From assembly GCA_937923405.1 (NCBI GenBank), contig CALDUY010000008.1, positions 186,001 through 250,000 of the forward strand: 64,000 bases of DNA, read 5' to 3'. A model generated the notes under the pieces. The model was given only the letters and a program-made list of their open reading frames with translations, was not told the DNA's origin and ran no database searches. Source of the DNA: an uncultured Gemmataceae bacterium. Its GTDB lineage: Bacteria; Planctomycetota; Planctomycetia; Gemmatales; Gemmataceae. Every line of letters starts with the position of its first letter. Positions within the stretch are counted from its first letter, which is position 1. The position numbers were made by a program, and so were the translations under genes. Positions 9,203 through 18,939 of the stretch are shown in pieces.

Positions 9203-11173
9203 TTAACGAGTGGTGTAGCCAACGAACGATGTATCCTGCTTTTGCCCGTGCGAGAGATTGTGATAGCGTGCCAGGGCCAGTAGTGGAAAATAGAGACAGT
9301 AATAGTGATATTTGAGATAGAATACTTTAGGAAAGCCGGTGCCGGTGAAGGGAGTCTCGGTCCAACCGCCGTCCGGACGTTGGGTGCGAAGCAGATAATC
9401 GATTCCAGCTTGCACGGCAGGAGAATCAACTTTGCCGGCGGCCAGCAAGCCTAGAATGGCCCAGGCGGTTTGCGAAGCGGTCGGCGTCCCCTTGCCGGCT
9501 AGAGACGGATCATCGTAGCTGGCACAGGTTTCGCCCCAACCGCCGTTGCTCTGTTGCACCGATTCCAGCCAAGCGACGGCCCGACGAACCGACGGACTCT
9601 GCATGTCATAGCCGACGGCACGAAGACCGAGCAACACCTGCCAGGTGCCGTATATGTAGTTCACTCCCCATCGGCCCAACCAACAGCCGCGAGGATCCTG
9701 GGTTCGCTCAATATGAGCAATTGCCCGCGCGATACTCGGTTCGTCCGCTCGATGACCATGTTCACCGAGCGCTTCCAAGACCCGGGCGGTAATATCCGGA
9801 CAACTCGGATCCAGCATGGCGTTGTGATCGGCAAAGGGCACATATGTTAACAGTTCCCGATTAATATCGCGATCAAAGGCAGCCCAGCCTCCATCACTGT
9901 TCTGCATGCCAACTAGCCAAGCCAGCCCCCGCTCTACTGCCGCGCGGACATCGGCTCGCTCCATCCCGCCCAGACGTGACAGCGCCAGTAACACCATCGC
10001 CGTGTCGTCCGTGTCGGGATAGACCGCATTCTTATACTCGAAAAACCAGCCGCCTGGCTGCAGATGCGGGTTCGTGATGCTCCAGTCGCCGCGTATTCGG
10101 ACTTCCCGTTCGAGCAACCAGTCGATGCAGCGAGCAATGCGCGGATCCTCAGCAGTCAGGCCAGCCTCGGCCAAAGCGTTCAGGGTCAACCCCGTGTCCC
10201 AAACCGGTGAAAAGCACGGCTGCAGACGAATCGTCTCTTCTTCCTCAAGAATCAGTTCGTCCAGCACGCGGCGAGCTTCGATCATCTCTGGGTCGTCGTC
10301 GCCAACTCCCAAACAACGAAGAGCAACAATAGTGTAAATCATCGGCGGGAAAATCGCGCCGAGGCCGTCACAGTCCTTCAGCCGTTCACGCATCCACTCC
10401 GCGGCGCGAGCTATAGCACGGCGGCGAATCGGTCCCAGCCAATTTTCCACACGCTTGTAGCACCAATCCACCCCGAGGAAGAAATTGGTCCAGCTGAACC
10501 AGCGTTTGGTCGGCGAAGTCGGCCAGGTCGGCTTATCCGGTGGATCGACAAACAGTTCGCGAATCCCCAGCGACTCAGGTAACCGCCGCACCGGTTTATA
10601 GGCCGAGAAGATACTCAACGGCACGACAATGGTTCGCGTCCAGCTCGACATCGCGTAAAGATTGACGTAGAAGCAACGCGGCAAGAGGATCAACTCGGGC
10701 GGCACCGAGGCACAGCTGGAGTACGGCAGTTGACCCAATAGTGCCAAGTAGAACTTAGTGAAACTGTTGCAGCGGATCGCCCCACCGGCTTCGAGGATGC
10801 GTTGACGAGCGCGGACCATGTACGGCGCTTGCGGGTCATGTCCGGTCAATTTCAGCGCGAAGTATGCTTTAACCGAAACGCTGACCTCGATCGGACCATC
10901 GGGAAAGTTGCTCCAACTGCCGTCCTCACGTTGTTGTTCCAAAATGTACGCCGCAGCCTTGCGAGCAATGGGTCCGCGTTCTTCTCCGAGAAATGCCAAG
11001 AGAAGGACATATTCTGATTCGAGGATGGTATCTCCCTGGAGTTCAGCGCACCAGTGACCATCGGGTCGTTGCAGCCCAAGTAGATACTCACGAGCATCCC
11101 TCACGGCCTGAGACAGGGTTCGCTCTATCCGACGGGGGGACGATTCGACAAGGCGATGGGTGGTTCCGCTCAC
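9203..11173 (-). CDS. shc: Squalene-hopene cyclase
   Basis: About 656 residues from a GTG at 11173, which has AGGAAAGG eight bases upstream. An open frame to 11272 would add 33 residues of low similarity, so the GTG is preferred. It is a class II triterpene cyclase that turns squalene into hopene at the membrane. The catalytic acid motif DxDDTA is intact (DTDDTA, first Asp at about residue 387, close to the known position in bacterial cyclases). Several QW repeats are visible (QRPDGHWCAEL, QNSDGGWAAFD, QQSNGGWGET, QRPDGGWTETP). The neighbours hpnA, hpnH and hpnG make this a hopanoid operon. Squalene synthesis genes (hpnC, hpnD, hpnE) are not in the window. Confidence 0.96.
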   Translation of the reverse strand: MSGTTHRLVESSPRRIERTLSQAVRDAREYLLGLQRPDGHWCAELQGDTILESEYVLLLAFLGEERGPIARKAAAYILEQQREDGSWSNFPDGPIEVSVSVKAYFALKLTGHDPQAPYMVRARQRILEAGGAIRCNSFTKFYLALLGQLPYSSCASVPPELILLPRCFYVNLYAMSSWTRTIVVPLSIFSAYKPVRRLPESLGIRELFVDPPDKPTWPTSPTKRWFSWTNFFLGVDWCYKRVENWLGPIRRRAIARAAEWMRERLKDCDGLGAIFPPMIYTIVALRCLGVGDDDPEMIEARRVLDELILEEEETIRLQPCFSPVWDTGLTLNALAEAGLTAEDPRIARCIDWLLEREVRIRGDWSITNPHLQPGGWFFEYKNAVYPDTDDTAMVLLALSRLGGMERADVRAAVERGLAWLVGMQNSDGGWAAFDRDINRELLTYVPFADHNAMLDPSCPDITARVLEALGEHGHRADEPSIARAIAHIERTQDPRGCWLGRWGVNYIYGTWQVLLGLRAVGYDMQSPSVRRAVAWLESVQQSNGGWGETCASYDDPSLAGKGTPTASQTAWAILGLLAAGKVDSPAVQAGIDYLLRTQRPDGGWTETPFTGTGFPKVFYLKYHYYCLYFPLLALARYHNLSHGQKQDTSFVGYTTR

Positions 11174-11287
11174 GGAAGTCCTTTCCTCAAGGGTGAACAG
11201 AATGTCATCCTGACGGCACAGTTCACCTAGTCTACAGTTCATGCCCGCCATGCGGCAAGATGACCTCAGCAAGCACTCGAAACCCTC

Positions 11288-12298
11288 TTATTGACTTGAC
11301 TGAGAAAGCCAGCCGACCTCGTGAAACCAAGCAATCGCATCCCGCAGCGATTCTCGCACGGGCCGAGGAGAAAGTTGCAGTTCCGCCAGCGAGGCACTGG
11401 CGTCAAAGTGCATGCGTCGACGAGTGAGTTGTACCCCAGTCAAGGTCGCCGCGGGAATGCGTTTTGTCCAGACGTCGGCGATAATCTCGCTGAGACACGC
11501 CGCCAATAATGCCACGGAGTAGGGCACTTTCCAACGTGGTTCCGGGAGGCCGGTGAGCCGTGCCAGCTCAACAAATACTTGCCGGATCGACAAATTCTCA
11601 TTTCCGAGGAGATAACGCCGACCTGGGATACCTAGTTCCATCACCCGAATCATGCCGGTCGCCACATCGCGAACGTCGATCAGGTTCAATTCCGCGTCGA
11701 GGTACTCGCGTCGTTTGCCCCGACAAAAATCAAGAATCATACGCGTTGGCGGCGAGCAACCGCGATCCCCCGGACCAACTGGTAGCGTCGGATTGACGAT
11801 CAAGATGGGAGCTCCAAGCCGGGCCAGAGTAAAAGCGTGCCGTTCCGCCAGGTACTTCGATCGGCAATAAGGACCTAGTACGTCGTCAGGTGGAACCACT
11901 TGATCCTCTCGGATCGGTTGGTGCTGTCGCGCTCGAGTGAGGATGCTTTCCGTGCTGGTGTGTAAGATGCGGCGTACTCCCTGGGCCAGCGCTTCCTCCA
12001 TAACATGAACCGCGCCGAGGTAGTTCACCTGTCGGAACAGCGACTTTGGCCATGTCCACAGCTGTGGATTAGCCGCCAGATGATAGACTCGATCGCAGCC
12101 CTGCAGTGCCTTCCGAATATATTCTCGCTCGCGAATATCGCCGAAGTGAACGTCGACAGATGCAGGTAAATGATCGCAAGTGACGCCGGGACGTTCCAGC
12201 ACACGCACTCGCTCTCCGCACGCCACCAGCTGACTCACCAAATGGCTGCCGATGAACCCGGCACCGCCCGTGACTAGTACCCAGCTTCGACTAGTCAC
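11288..12298 (-). CDS. hpnA: Hopanoid-associated sugar epimerase HpnA (extended SDR family)
   Basis: About 336 residues from a GTG at 12298, with GGGAGGTG seven bases upstream; the longer frame opens at a TTG inside that site. The N-terminus has the NAD(P)-binding motif VTGGAGFIGSHL, and the catalytic YxxxK appears as YCRSK. It matches NAD-dependent epimerase/dehydratases and in particular those found in hopanoid clusters and named HpnA. Its exact reaction is not settled in the literature. It is the first gene of the four-gene hopanoid run, about 115 bases upstream of the shc start. Confidence 0.85.
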   Translation of the reverse strand: MTSRSWVLVTGGAGFIGSHLVSQLVACGERVRVLERPGVTCDHLPASVDVHFGDIREREYIRKALQGCDRVYHLAANPQLWTWPKSLFRQVNYLGAVHVMEEALAQGVRRILHTSTESILTRARQHQPIREDQVVPPDDVLGPYCRSKYLAERHAFTLARLGAPILIVNPTLPVGPGDRGCSPPTRMILDFCRGKRREYLDAELNLIDVRDVATGMIRVMELGIPGRRYLLGNENLSIRQVFVELARLTGLPEPRWKVPYSVALLAACLSEIIADVWTKRIPAATLTGVQLTRRRMHFDASASLAELQLSPRPVRESLRDAIAWFHEVGWLSQSSQ

Positions 12299-12362
12299 GA
12301 CGGCACCTCCCAAGCATCAAGGAGTGTCCCTGCACCCAATAAAGAATTATGACGGATCGAAA

Positions 12363-13601
12363 TTATCGTACTCCTGAATAGAGATCGAGGCTGGCTTTCC
12401 CCGTAATCAACGTGAACACCTCTTGAATCTGCTTGAATCCCATTTTCAGCAGAAACTGCGACGATCGACCATAACTTTTCACACCCAGAATGTAGAAATT
12501 TGGCTCCGGGTGCTGCAGTGCCATCGCTCCAGGACTGCCGACCGTCAAGTAGTCGTGGTTCCCTTGTTTGGCCAAGGCCGTCGCCCACTTCATCGGAGCA
12601 AAGGTGGCATAGCATTCGTGAACGTGCAGTTCCCGATATAGCTGTTGATCAGGCTCATAGCCGACGTTAGCGATGATGCGATCGACGTACCAACTTTTCT
12701 TGCTTGCTCCGACGCGAGCGTGGACCTCGAACCCCTCCTTGCCCAGCGACTGAATCGATTCGACTACAGCATTGGCATGAAATTCGACATGGCCCTCACC
12801 ACGGGTCGCCAGCATGTTGGCTTTGGCGGCTAGGTGATCTCGCTCCCGCAAAGGATCGTTCATAAAGCGTTTGATCGGCTGAGTACCAGGCGAGCGTGCC
12901 AGCCAAACAATCCAAGAGGAGCTGTGTTTCTTGGCCAACTCGGCGAGCAGCACTACTGAGGTAGCCGCGGAGAAGCCCCCACCCACCACCAGCGTAGTCC
13001 GATCGGCATAATAAGACGCCTTCTCGCCAAGGATGTCGTCGATCCCGCAAGCGATCTGTGGCCGTGCGCTGAGTTCGCCGATCGCTGGGATCCCACCGTC
13101 GCCTAGAGACCGCCCATTCAGATAGGTGCCGGTACAATCGAGTACCAACTCGGCCTCCTCGATCCGTTCCTGCCCCTTCTTGTCGCGTAGTAGAAGTCGA
13201 AACGGTTGCGTGGCCCGCCCAGCAGTTTCCTCCTTTAGATACCCTTTTCGTCCGACACTCAGCACCGTGGTTTCCGTTTCGATCACGTCCTGCAACAACG
13301 CGGTGTGGGCCAGCCGTTCTAGATAAGTCTGAACGTACTCTCGCCCCGTGAGAATTTCTTGGTCGCCAGGTAGCTTGTGTCGTGGTTGATCGGCCCGGAG
13401 AGTAGCTCGTCCTAGTGGAGTTGAATTCATGCCAAAGGGAGTGAACAGGCGGACGTGGCCCCACTGGCGGACATGGTCCGCGAGTTGGCCGCGCTCGTAG
13501 ACTCGCACGGATAGTTTCAGAGTGGCAGCGTAGAGCGCGGCTTCCAGGCCGATTGGTCCGGCACCAAGTATGGCTAAGCGAACTGCCTCCTGGCGTGCCA
13601 T
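12363..13601 (-). CDS. FAD/NAD(P)-binding oxidoreductase
   Basis: About 412 residues from the ATG at 13601, preceded by GGAGGGA at a good distance; an upstream in-frame start at 13661 has no such site. The N-terminal dinucleotide-binding motif is LAILGAGPIGLEAALYA, and a second glycine-rich motif, LVVGGGFSAATSVVLLA, lies mid-protein. This two-fold layout is that of flavin monooxygenases and thioredoxin-reductase-like proteins. The segment HVRLFTPFGMNS resembles FAD-dependent hydroxylase-type proteins. It lies 64 bases upstream of hpnA on the same strand, so it may be co-transcribed with the hopanoid genes and act on lipids. That is inference; its substrate is unknown. Confidence 0.8.
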   Translation of the reverse strand: MARQEAVRLAILGAGPIGLEAALYAATLKLSVRVYERGQLADHVRQWGHVRLFTPFGMNSTPLGRATLRADQPRHKLPGDQEILTGREYVQTYLERLAHTALLQDVIETETTVLSVGRKGYLKEETAGRATQPFRLLLRDKKGQERIEEAELVLDCTGTYLNGRSLGDGGIPAIGELSARPQIACGIDDILGEKASYYADRTTLVVGGGFSAATSVVLLAELAKKHSSSWIVWLARSPGTQPIKRFMNDPLRERDHLAAKANMLATRGEGHVEFHANAVVESIQSLGKEGFEVHARVGASKKSWYVDRIIANVGYEPDQQLYRELHVHECYATFAPMKWATALAKQGNHDYLTVGSPGAMALQHPEPNFYILGVKSYGRSSQFLLKMGFKQIQEVFTLITGKASLDLYSGVR

Positions 13602-13667
13602 CGTCGATTCCCTCCGAAGAATTACCGCGCGTCGGCTGTACTTGCTGACGACGCGCGGCACAGTGCT

Positions 13668-14942
13668 TTAGAAGAAGCGGGTGATACCGGGTCGAGCAAC
13701 CGGCGGAGTGGGCAACGGACCGAACTCGTATTTAGCCGGTGACAGATCTTCCTTGGAGTTCATGGCCATTTCCCAGGTGATTTCCTGCCCAGTATAGGTG
13801 GCCATGCGACCCATGATCGCCATCAACGTGCTTTGGGCCATCCAGTCCCCATCGTTGATCGGCTTGCCCGAGCGAATGCTAGCAAACAACTCGTCGTGTT
13901 CGTTTTGATACATGTTCTCGGCTCGATCCCCGCGAATCTTGCGATGAACCCAGCGATTTTTGCCAGTGATGCGATGCTGCATGATGTCGGCGGTGCCGAG
14001 CGTGCCCATAACGTAATCGGATACGTCGAGTTTGCACCCCTTCTGCTGGCGGCACTGATGGAACAGTTTGACCCCGTTCTTCCACTCATAAACCACGGCG
14101 TGATGATCGAAGATGTGGCCGAACTCTTCCTCGATCCGTGACTGGCGTCCGCCCATGCCATTGGCCTTAAGCGGGGGTTCGTCCTTCATCGCCCAGGCCA
14201 TCTTGTCGATGGAATGGCAGGCCTGCTCGACGATGTGATCTCCCGACAACCAAGTGTAGTAGGGCCAATTACGCAGCTGGGCTGTCATGTCGTCCCAACC
14301 CGGTTGGCGCGGTCGGTTCCACAAAGCCCCAGCATTATAAGTACATTGTAGAGCGATAATCTCGCCGACCTCACCAGCATGGACTCGTTTCATCGTTTCT
14401 CGCTTGGCCTTCTCGTAGCGATAGCAGAAGCCGGCCACAATAGCGAGGTTTTTCTTACGGCCCAGCTGACAGGATTCGATCACGCTACGCACTCCTGGAG
14501 CATCGACAGCCATAGGCTTTTCGCAGAAGACGTGTTTGCCAGCCTCGACAGCGGCGCGGAGATGCATCGGTCGGAAACCCGGTGGAGCCGTCAGCAAGAC
14601 TACATCCACGCCACTATTGATCACTTGGCGATAAGCATCAAAGCCGACAAAGCACTGTTCGGGCTTCACGTCGACTTGCTTGGCGATCGCCCCCTCGGAT
14701 TTCAGTTGGTTCAGACTCGATTGCAAGCGATCAGGAAACATGTCGCCCATCGCGACGAGCTTCGTATTGGGATCGGCTCGCAGAGCTTGCTCGGCGGCTC
14801 CGGTACCGCGTCCGCCACAGCCGATCAAGCCGACCTTAAGAGTTTCATCACTGGTTGCATGGACAGCGGGAACAAGAATCGCCGCTCCTGCCAGATGCAC
14901 AGTGGTGCCAAGAAAATCACGTCGGGAAGTGGTGTTCGACAA
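13668..14942 (-). CDS. Tat-exported Gfo/Idh/MocA family oxidoreductase
   Basis: A 424-residue protein. The N-terminus carries a twin-arginine signal (SRRDFLG followed by a hydrophobic stretch ending AVHA), so it should be folded and loaded with cofactor before export. The NAD(P)-binding fold starts with VGLIGCGGRGTGAAEQAL, and the typical EKPMA segment follows (HVFCEKPMAVDAPG). Proteins of this family oxidise or rearrange sugars and related polyols, and planctomycetes encode many exported copies. The length is normal for the exported subgroup. The substrate cannot be inferred. Confidence 0.9.
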   Translation of the reverse strand: MSNTTSRRDFLGTTVHLAGAAILVPAVHATSDETLKVGLIGCGGRGTGAAEQALRADPNTKLVAMGDMFPDRLQSSLNQLKSEGAIAKQVDVKPEQCFVGFDAYRQVINSGVDVVLLTAPPGFRPMHLRAAVEAGKHVFCEKPMAVDAPGVRSVIESCQLGRKKNLAIVAGFCYRYEKAKRETMKRVHAGEVGEIIALQCTYNAGALWNRPRQPGWDDMTAQLRNWPYYTWLSGDHIVEQACHSIDKMAWAMKDEPPLKANGMGGRQSRIEEEFGHIFDHHAVVYEWKNGVKLFHQCRQQKGCKLDVSDYVMGTLGTADIMQHRITGKNRWVHRKIRGDRAENMYQNEHDELFASIRSGKPINDGDWMAQSTLMAIMGRMATYTGQEITWEMAMNSKEDLSPAKYEFGPLPTPPVARPGITRFF

Positions 14943-15026
14943 GAGTAACTCTCCTGTAAATGTGAGTGCAGGCGGGATCGAAACGCATAAGGTTTGTTCT
15001 ATTCACTGTAGCTGGTCGTCAAGCGG

Positions 15027-16598
15027 TCAAGCCCCAATAGCGTTGCGGACTTGATCGACCAATAGCTTGCCCGTGGTATACAACTGGGAGAAGACCCGGC
15101 GAATTTTGTCACGATCGGTCTCAGATTTCAACACGCGAAGCAGCGCTACCCCGCGCACCTCATCGAGCCACTGGGCAATAAACGGCAACAACGCCTCGTC
15201 GATGCCGAACTCCTTGCCCGGGGCGGTGCAGACGGGAACCACTCCCACCAATCGCGGACCAAACTGCTCGCGCACCGTGGCGACGGCATCGCGGATATTT
15301 CGCTCCTTCGGACGATCTCCGACGATCCATTGATACGGAGGTGCCCACTCCATGGCCGGCGAGAGTAAATCGATATGCGTGAGAACGGCGACAATCGGCG
15401 GCGATTTCAACTCAGAATGAGCATTGAACCACTGTTCGAGTTGCTGGAGCATGTCCAGGTCCGCCTGACGACCTGGATTGCGGGCGTGTAGAACTAGGAA
15501 CAATAGATCCGACTGCTGAGCCATCTGGGCAGTCGTTTTCACTTGATCCGCTTTCGGTCCGGAGTGGGCATAGCCGACGGTGTCGTTGAGAACCAGTCGC
15601 GTCGGTACTCCAGGAGTGAGCAATTCGTAACGATCGACGCCCTCGGTCATCGGCACAACCCCTGTTTTGGCCCGTTGCTCGCCGATCAAGGCGTTGATGA
15701 GACTCGATTTGCCCGCTTTGACTTGTCCCAGCAGCGTGATGGTTACTACCTCGATCGTTGCCTCGGGCTGAGGCGGCAGCGGTCCGACAGCCTGCTTCTG
15801 CAGTGCCTGCACGGCGCGTGCTTGCTCAGCCTTGAGTTGCTCGACCAACTCACGATAGCGAGTCGCTCCAACCCGAAGTCGCCCACTATTCAGATCGATC
15901 AAGTAACAACCCAGACGCTGAACGTAAGCTGTGTAGAACCAAACGAGCAGGTTCTGTTGCAACATCCGCATAGGAGCGGTGATGCCAAGCTGCGACGCGG
16001 TGTAGCGCAGTCCGGTTTGCAGCGGATTAAAGATCGCCGTGATGGCCCACCAAACGTTGGTGCCTGTCTGCACCCATTGCTGAAGTTGTCGCGTGCGTTT
16101 CCAGTCTCGAACCGTAAGTAGATGTCCGCCGGGTAGGTGCTGTTCGACCATTTCTCCCAGATCATGAGAGGCGAGTTCCAGGACGGCGAGAATCTCGGGA
16201 AGGGTCAAGTTATCGACAGGATCTTCGGTTCCAGGGTGGTAATGAGCGGCCAACTCGCGTGCCAGTTCTTGCGCCGTCTGTAGGTAGAAGGTGGCCTTGC
16301 CGAGTTTCTCGGGCGGCTGCTTAGATCCTTCCAGCGCTTTGGCCTCGACGAGTTTCATGGCTTCGTGATCGCGCGGTGTCCAATGGGGGGAAACCTCGAA
16401 GTCGGGCGGACGCAACAAGCGGCGTTGCCGTTGCCAGTGCCAAGCCAGAAGATACCCCAGGGCGACCATCGCTATCATCGGCCACCACGCCCAGAAGCCC
16501 CAACCGATCGACCAAAGATAGTACGAGCCAAAACCAGCCCAGACGAGAATCGGAGTTGAAATGAGCAAAACGACCAGAACGATCCGCCAGCGGTTCAT
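15027..16598 (-). CDS. Membrane-anchored GTPase (Era/YfjP-like)
   Basis: A 523-residue protein. Two membrane segments lie in the first 55 residues (IVLVVLLISTPILVWAGF and a Trp-rich MIAMVALGYLLAW). The central part, about 60-280, is helical and unrecognised. The GTPase domain has its P-loop at about 291-299 (GQVKAGKSS), a switch region with Thr at 318, and the G3 motif NDTVGY at about 338-343. The G4 position reads LTHIDL instead of NKxD, so guanine specificity is less certain. The gene begins inside the end of the next upstream gene, also a GTPase (4-base ATGA overlap), so the two are probably made together. Dynamin-like or YfjP-like membrane GTPases are the nearest comparison; the role is unknown. 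Confidence 0.82.
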   Translation of the reverse strand: MNRWRIVLVVLLISTPILVWAGFGSYYLWSIGWGFWAWWPMIAMVALGYLLAWHWQRQRRLLRPPDFEVSPHWTPRDHEAMKLVEAKALEGSKQPPEKLGKATFYLQTAQELARELAAHYHPGTEDPVDNLTLPEILAVLELASHDLGEMVEQHLPGGHLLTVRDWKRTRQLQQWVQTGTNVWWAITAIFNPLQTGLRYTASQLGITAPMRMLQQNLLVWFYTAYVQRLGCYLIDLNSGRLRVGATRYRELVEQLKAEQARAVQALQKQAVGPLPPQPEATIEVVTITLLGQVKAGKSSLINALIGEQRAKTGVVPMTEGVDRYELLTPGVPTRLVLNDTVGYAHSGPKADQVKTTAQMAQQSDLLFLVLHARNPGRQADLDMLQQLEQWFNAHSELKSPPIVAVLTHIDLLSPAMEWAPPYQWIVGDRPKERNIRDAVATVREQFGPRLVGVVPVCTAPGKEFGIDEALLPFIAQWLDEVRGVALLRVLKSETDRDKIRRVFSQLYTTGKLLVDQVRNAIGA

Positions 16599-17803
16599 GT
16601 TTTGGCCTCATCATGAGTATGCAAGCGTTGCCATGCCTGTTTAGCCAAGTTCAGTTGTTCGCCGTAATAGCGACGAAGCTGCTCCGGATTAGGCACGTGT
16701 CCTTGAAGGACGGCGCTGTAGTAAAAACAGAAGGCTTTGCCCAGCGCGTAGGTGGTGGCTCCAGCCAGGGCACCTCCCGCGACAGAGCCGAGGACCGAGC
16801 CGAGTCCGGGTATCACTTTGATCAGCGAACGGCCTGCCTGTCGAGTTAGTAATCCCAGACCCAGTGCGCTTGCCAGTTCGCCCAGTCGCTGCGACGTAAT
16901 CGGCTGGCCATAGAGATTCGCTAAATCGTAGAGCATCCGCGTCTGCACACTGGAGATCAGCACCAAATCGACGACTGGCACTGGGACCGAACCGGCAGTG
17001 GCGGCTAAAGTGCTGTAGGCCACGATGGTCGGAGTCGCCTTGCGAGAAAACAGATCCTGTAAATCGCTTTGTGCCGCTTTCAAGGTGCGCAACGTCTGAG
17101 CCTGTGCGGTGGGCAACAGTTCCAGCAACAGTTCGCGTAGCTGTTCGCTGCCGTAGTCACGATCTTCAAAGCCGTCCTCGTCCGTGGTCAGATCCACGCA
17201 AACCACACGATCGATCAGCCCGGCGAACTGGCGTTTCTGTTCCGCGAGACTCTCAACGACCGCAGGGGGCACTTGATCGTTTGGCTCGGCATCCGGACCA
17301 AAAGGGTAGGGCTGCGGATGTTGCTGTTGCGGATAGGCTTCGTGCAGGGTGGTCACGACCAACACCACGGGCCGAGTTGGTTTTGCGGCCCGAATGCGTT
17401 TCAGTGTCTCGATCAGATTGTGTTGAGCATGATCGAGCAAACGGACTGTGATCAAGACGACATGCGAAGCTTCGTTGAACTGAGCCAGGTCCTCTGTCGG
17501 ATCGTAGCCCGGCTCTTCCAGGCCGCGTGTGTCCAGAAAGGTGAGCAACGGAGTTTGATCGGTGGGAAAGTCGTATTTGCTCGACGTGCGGGTACACGGC
17601 TGGAAGCCTTTTCCGATCTCGGCGCGCTCCGCTCCAGTAAGAGAACGAACAATCGAGGTCTTGCCGCTCTGCGTTTTGCCCAGCAACCAGAAGACAGGCA
17701 CAGGCAGTTGTTGTTTCAGCCGATCCAGGTGTTCGCGAAGTTCCTCGTCACTGACTCGTGGCGAGAAGAGGCCCTTCACCTGCCGCCACATTTTCCCCAA
17801 CAT
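16595..17803 (-). CDS. GTPase with C-terminal DUF697-like membrane domain
   Basis: About 402 residues from the ATG at 17803, with GAGGAA seven bases upstream; a GTG eight codons earlier is the alternative. The P-loop is at about 42-49 (GKTQSGKT) and G3 at about 91-94 (DTRG). The G4 region reads LVVTTLHE, with no NKxD. The C-terminal part (from about 265) is hydrophobic and glycine-rich (GSVPVPVVDLVLISSVQTRM, then IPGLGSVLGSVAGGALAGA), resembling DUF697 domains found behind bacterial GTPases. It overlaps the second GTPase gene by 4 bases. Two different GTPases side by side suggest a heteromeric membrane machine, as in paired bacterial dynamin-like proteins. Confidence 0.82.
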   Translation of the reverse strand: MLGKMWRQVKGLFSPRVSDEELREHLDRLKQQLPVPVFWLLGKTQSGKTSIVRSLTGAERAEIGKGFQPCTRTSSKYDFPTDQTPLLTFLDTRGLEEPGYDPTEDLAQFNEASHVVLITVRLLDHAQHNLIETLKRIRAAKPTRPVVLVVTTLHEAYPQQQHPQPYPFGPDAEPNDQVPPAVVESLAEQKRQFAGLIDRVVCVDLTTDEDGFEDRDYGSEQLRELLLELLPTAQAQTLRTLKAAQSDLQDLFSRKATPTIVAYSTLAATAGSVPVPVVDLVLISSVQTRMLYDLANLYGQPITSQRLGELASALGLGLLTRQAGRSLIKVIPGLGSVLGSVAGGALAGATTYALGKAFCFYYSAVLQGHVPNPEQLRRYYGEQLNLAKQAWQRLHTHDEAKT

Positions 17804-17962
17804 CACTAGTTCCTCGACTTCCCCCACTGCCCCATCGCTTTATCTTATCTTCGCGACTGACAAGCAAACATTCTGTCTTGATTCGATCCATTCAATCAAT
17901 TAAGGGAGAAAATTAGGCCGGGATAGGATGCCCCGGCGTCTTCTGAGCAAGGAACGCCAGGC

Positions 17963-18862
17963 ATGTCCGATTCGACGTTCGGCCCGCTTCGCTTGTACGA
18001 CGCCTCCAGTGAGCTGTCCTTCACTGGCTTACCTCCTCCCTATGGAGGACAGGCACTCGAACGGACCGAGTTGTCACTGCTGACACTTAGCCGAGAACTC
18101 GCGGCTTGCGAAACGCTTCGCCCTTCGTATACTCCGCGCGAAACATTAGAACCACTCAGCCTGCCCTGGTATCTCGAATTGGAACAAGTACGCCATCATC
18201 GCCAAGGGCGATGGTTGCCCAAGCTTCTCGAATTCGGCAAACATCAGGGCGAAAAACTATTAGGTTTGGGCGATGGCCTCGGTTCGGATTTGGTTCGTTA
18301 CGCCCAGGCCGGAGCGGAAGTGACTGTCGTCAGTTCTCACCTCGAACAACTTTCTTTGATACGTCGCAATTTTGAGTTGCGCGGTCTGTTCGGCTCCTTC
18401 GTGCATGCCAGTCCTACCAACATGCCTCTTGAATCTTCTTCGATTGACGTCGTTTGTCTGCTCGGTTTACTACACGATGTGGACGACCCCAGTGCGCTCA
18501 TCGATGAAGTCTATCGCGTGTTGAAGCCTGGTGGCAAGTTACTCACTGTCGTACCGGCCCACTTTGACATCCATTACTGGAGCCGGCTATTCTTACTCGG
18601 TCGAACACGAGAAGAGTGCTGCCCCAGGTCCTCGGATATGCTCCACTCGCCACGACGACGGTTTACTAGCCGGTCGTTACGACATCTGTTAAGCAAGTTT
18701 CCCGACTGTCGTGTGTGGAAGCGACACTTACGGCGTGCCGAGGTTCCCCATCTGTGGCGGTGGATTCCACTTTCCCTGCTGGAGCGGCTCGGTGGACGAC
18801 TGTTGGTCTTCAAGGGATTCAAGCCAGTCAGTGCCGCGCGGATGGAACAGCTCGCTGCCTGA
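17963..18862 (+). CDS. Class I SAM-dependent methyltransferase
   Basis: A 299-residue protein with an AAGGAA site nine bases before the ATG. The Rossmann fold shows motif I as LLGLGDGLGSDLVRYA and the later motif VYRVLKPGGKLLTVVPAH, typical of the Methyltransf_11 group that methylates small molecules, quinones or lipids. The C-terminal 80 residues are Arg-rich (SPRRRFTSRSLRHLLSKF) and could dock at the membrane. It is divergent from the GTPase pair, separated by about 160 bases. No neighbour points to a substrate. Confidence 0.85.
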   Translation: MSDSTFGPLRLYDASSELSFTGLPPPYGGQALERTELSLLTLSRELAACETLRPSYTPRETLEPLSLPWYLELEQVRHHRQGRWLPKLLEFGKHQGEKLLGLGDGLGSDLVRYAQAGAEVTVVSSHLEQLSLIRRNFELRGLFGSFVHASPTNMPLESSSIDVVCLLGLLHDVDDPSALIDEVYRVLKPGGKLLTVVPAHFDIHYWSRLFLLGRTREECCPRSSDMLHSPRRRFTSRSLRHLLSKFPDCRVWKRHLRRAEVPHLWRWIPLSLLERLGGRLLVFKGFKPVSAARMEQLAA

Positions 18863-18939
18863 AGAAAAACAATCGCAACAAGTCCAATAAATGAACACAG
18901 CCGCGCGTGTTCCGACCGCGCAGCCGTGTCTGTATACGG

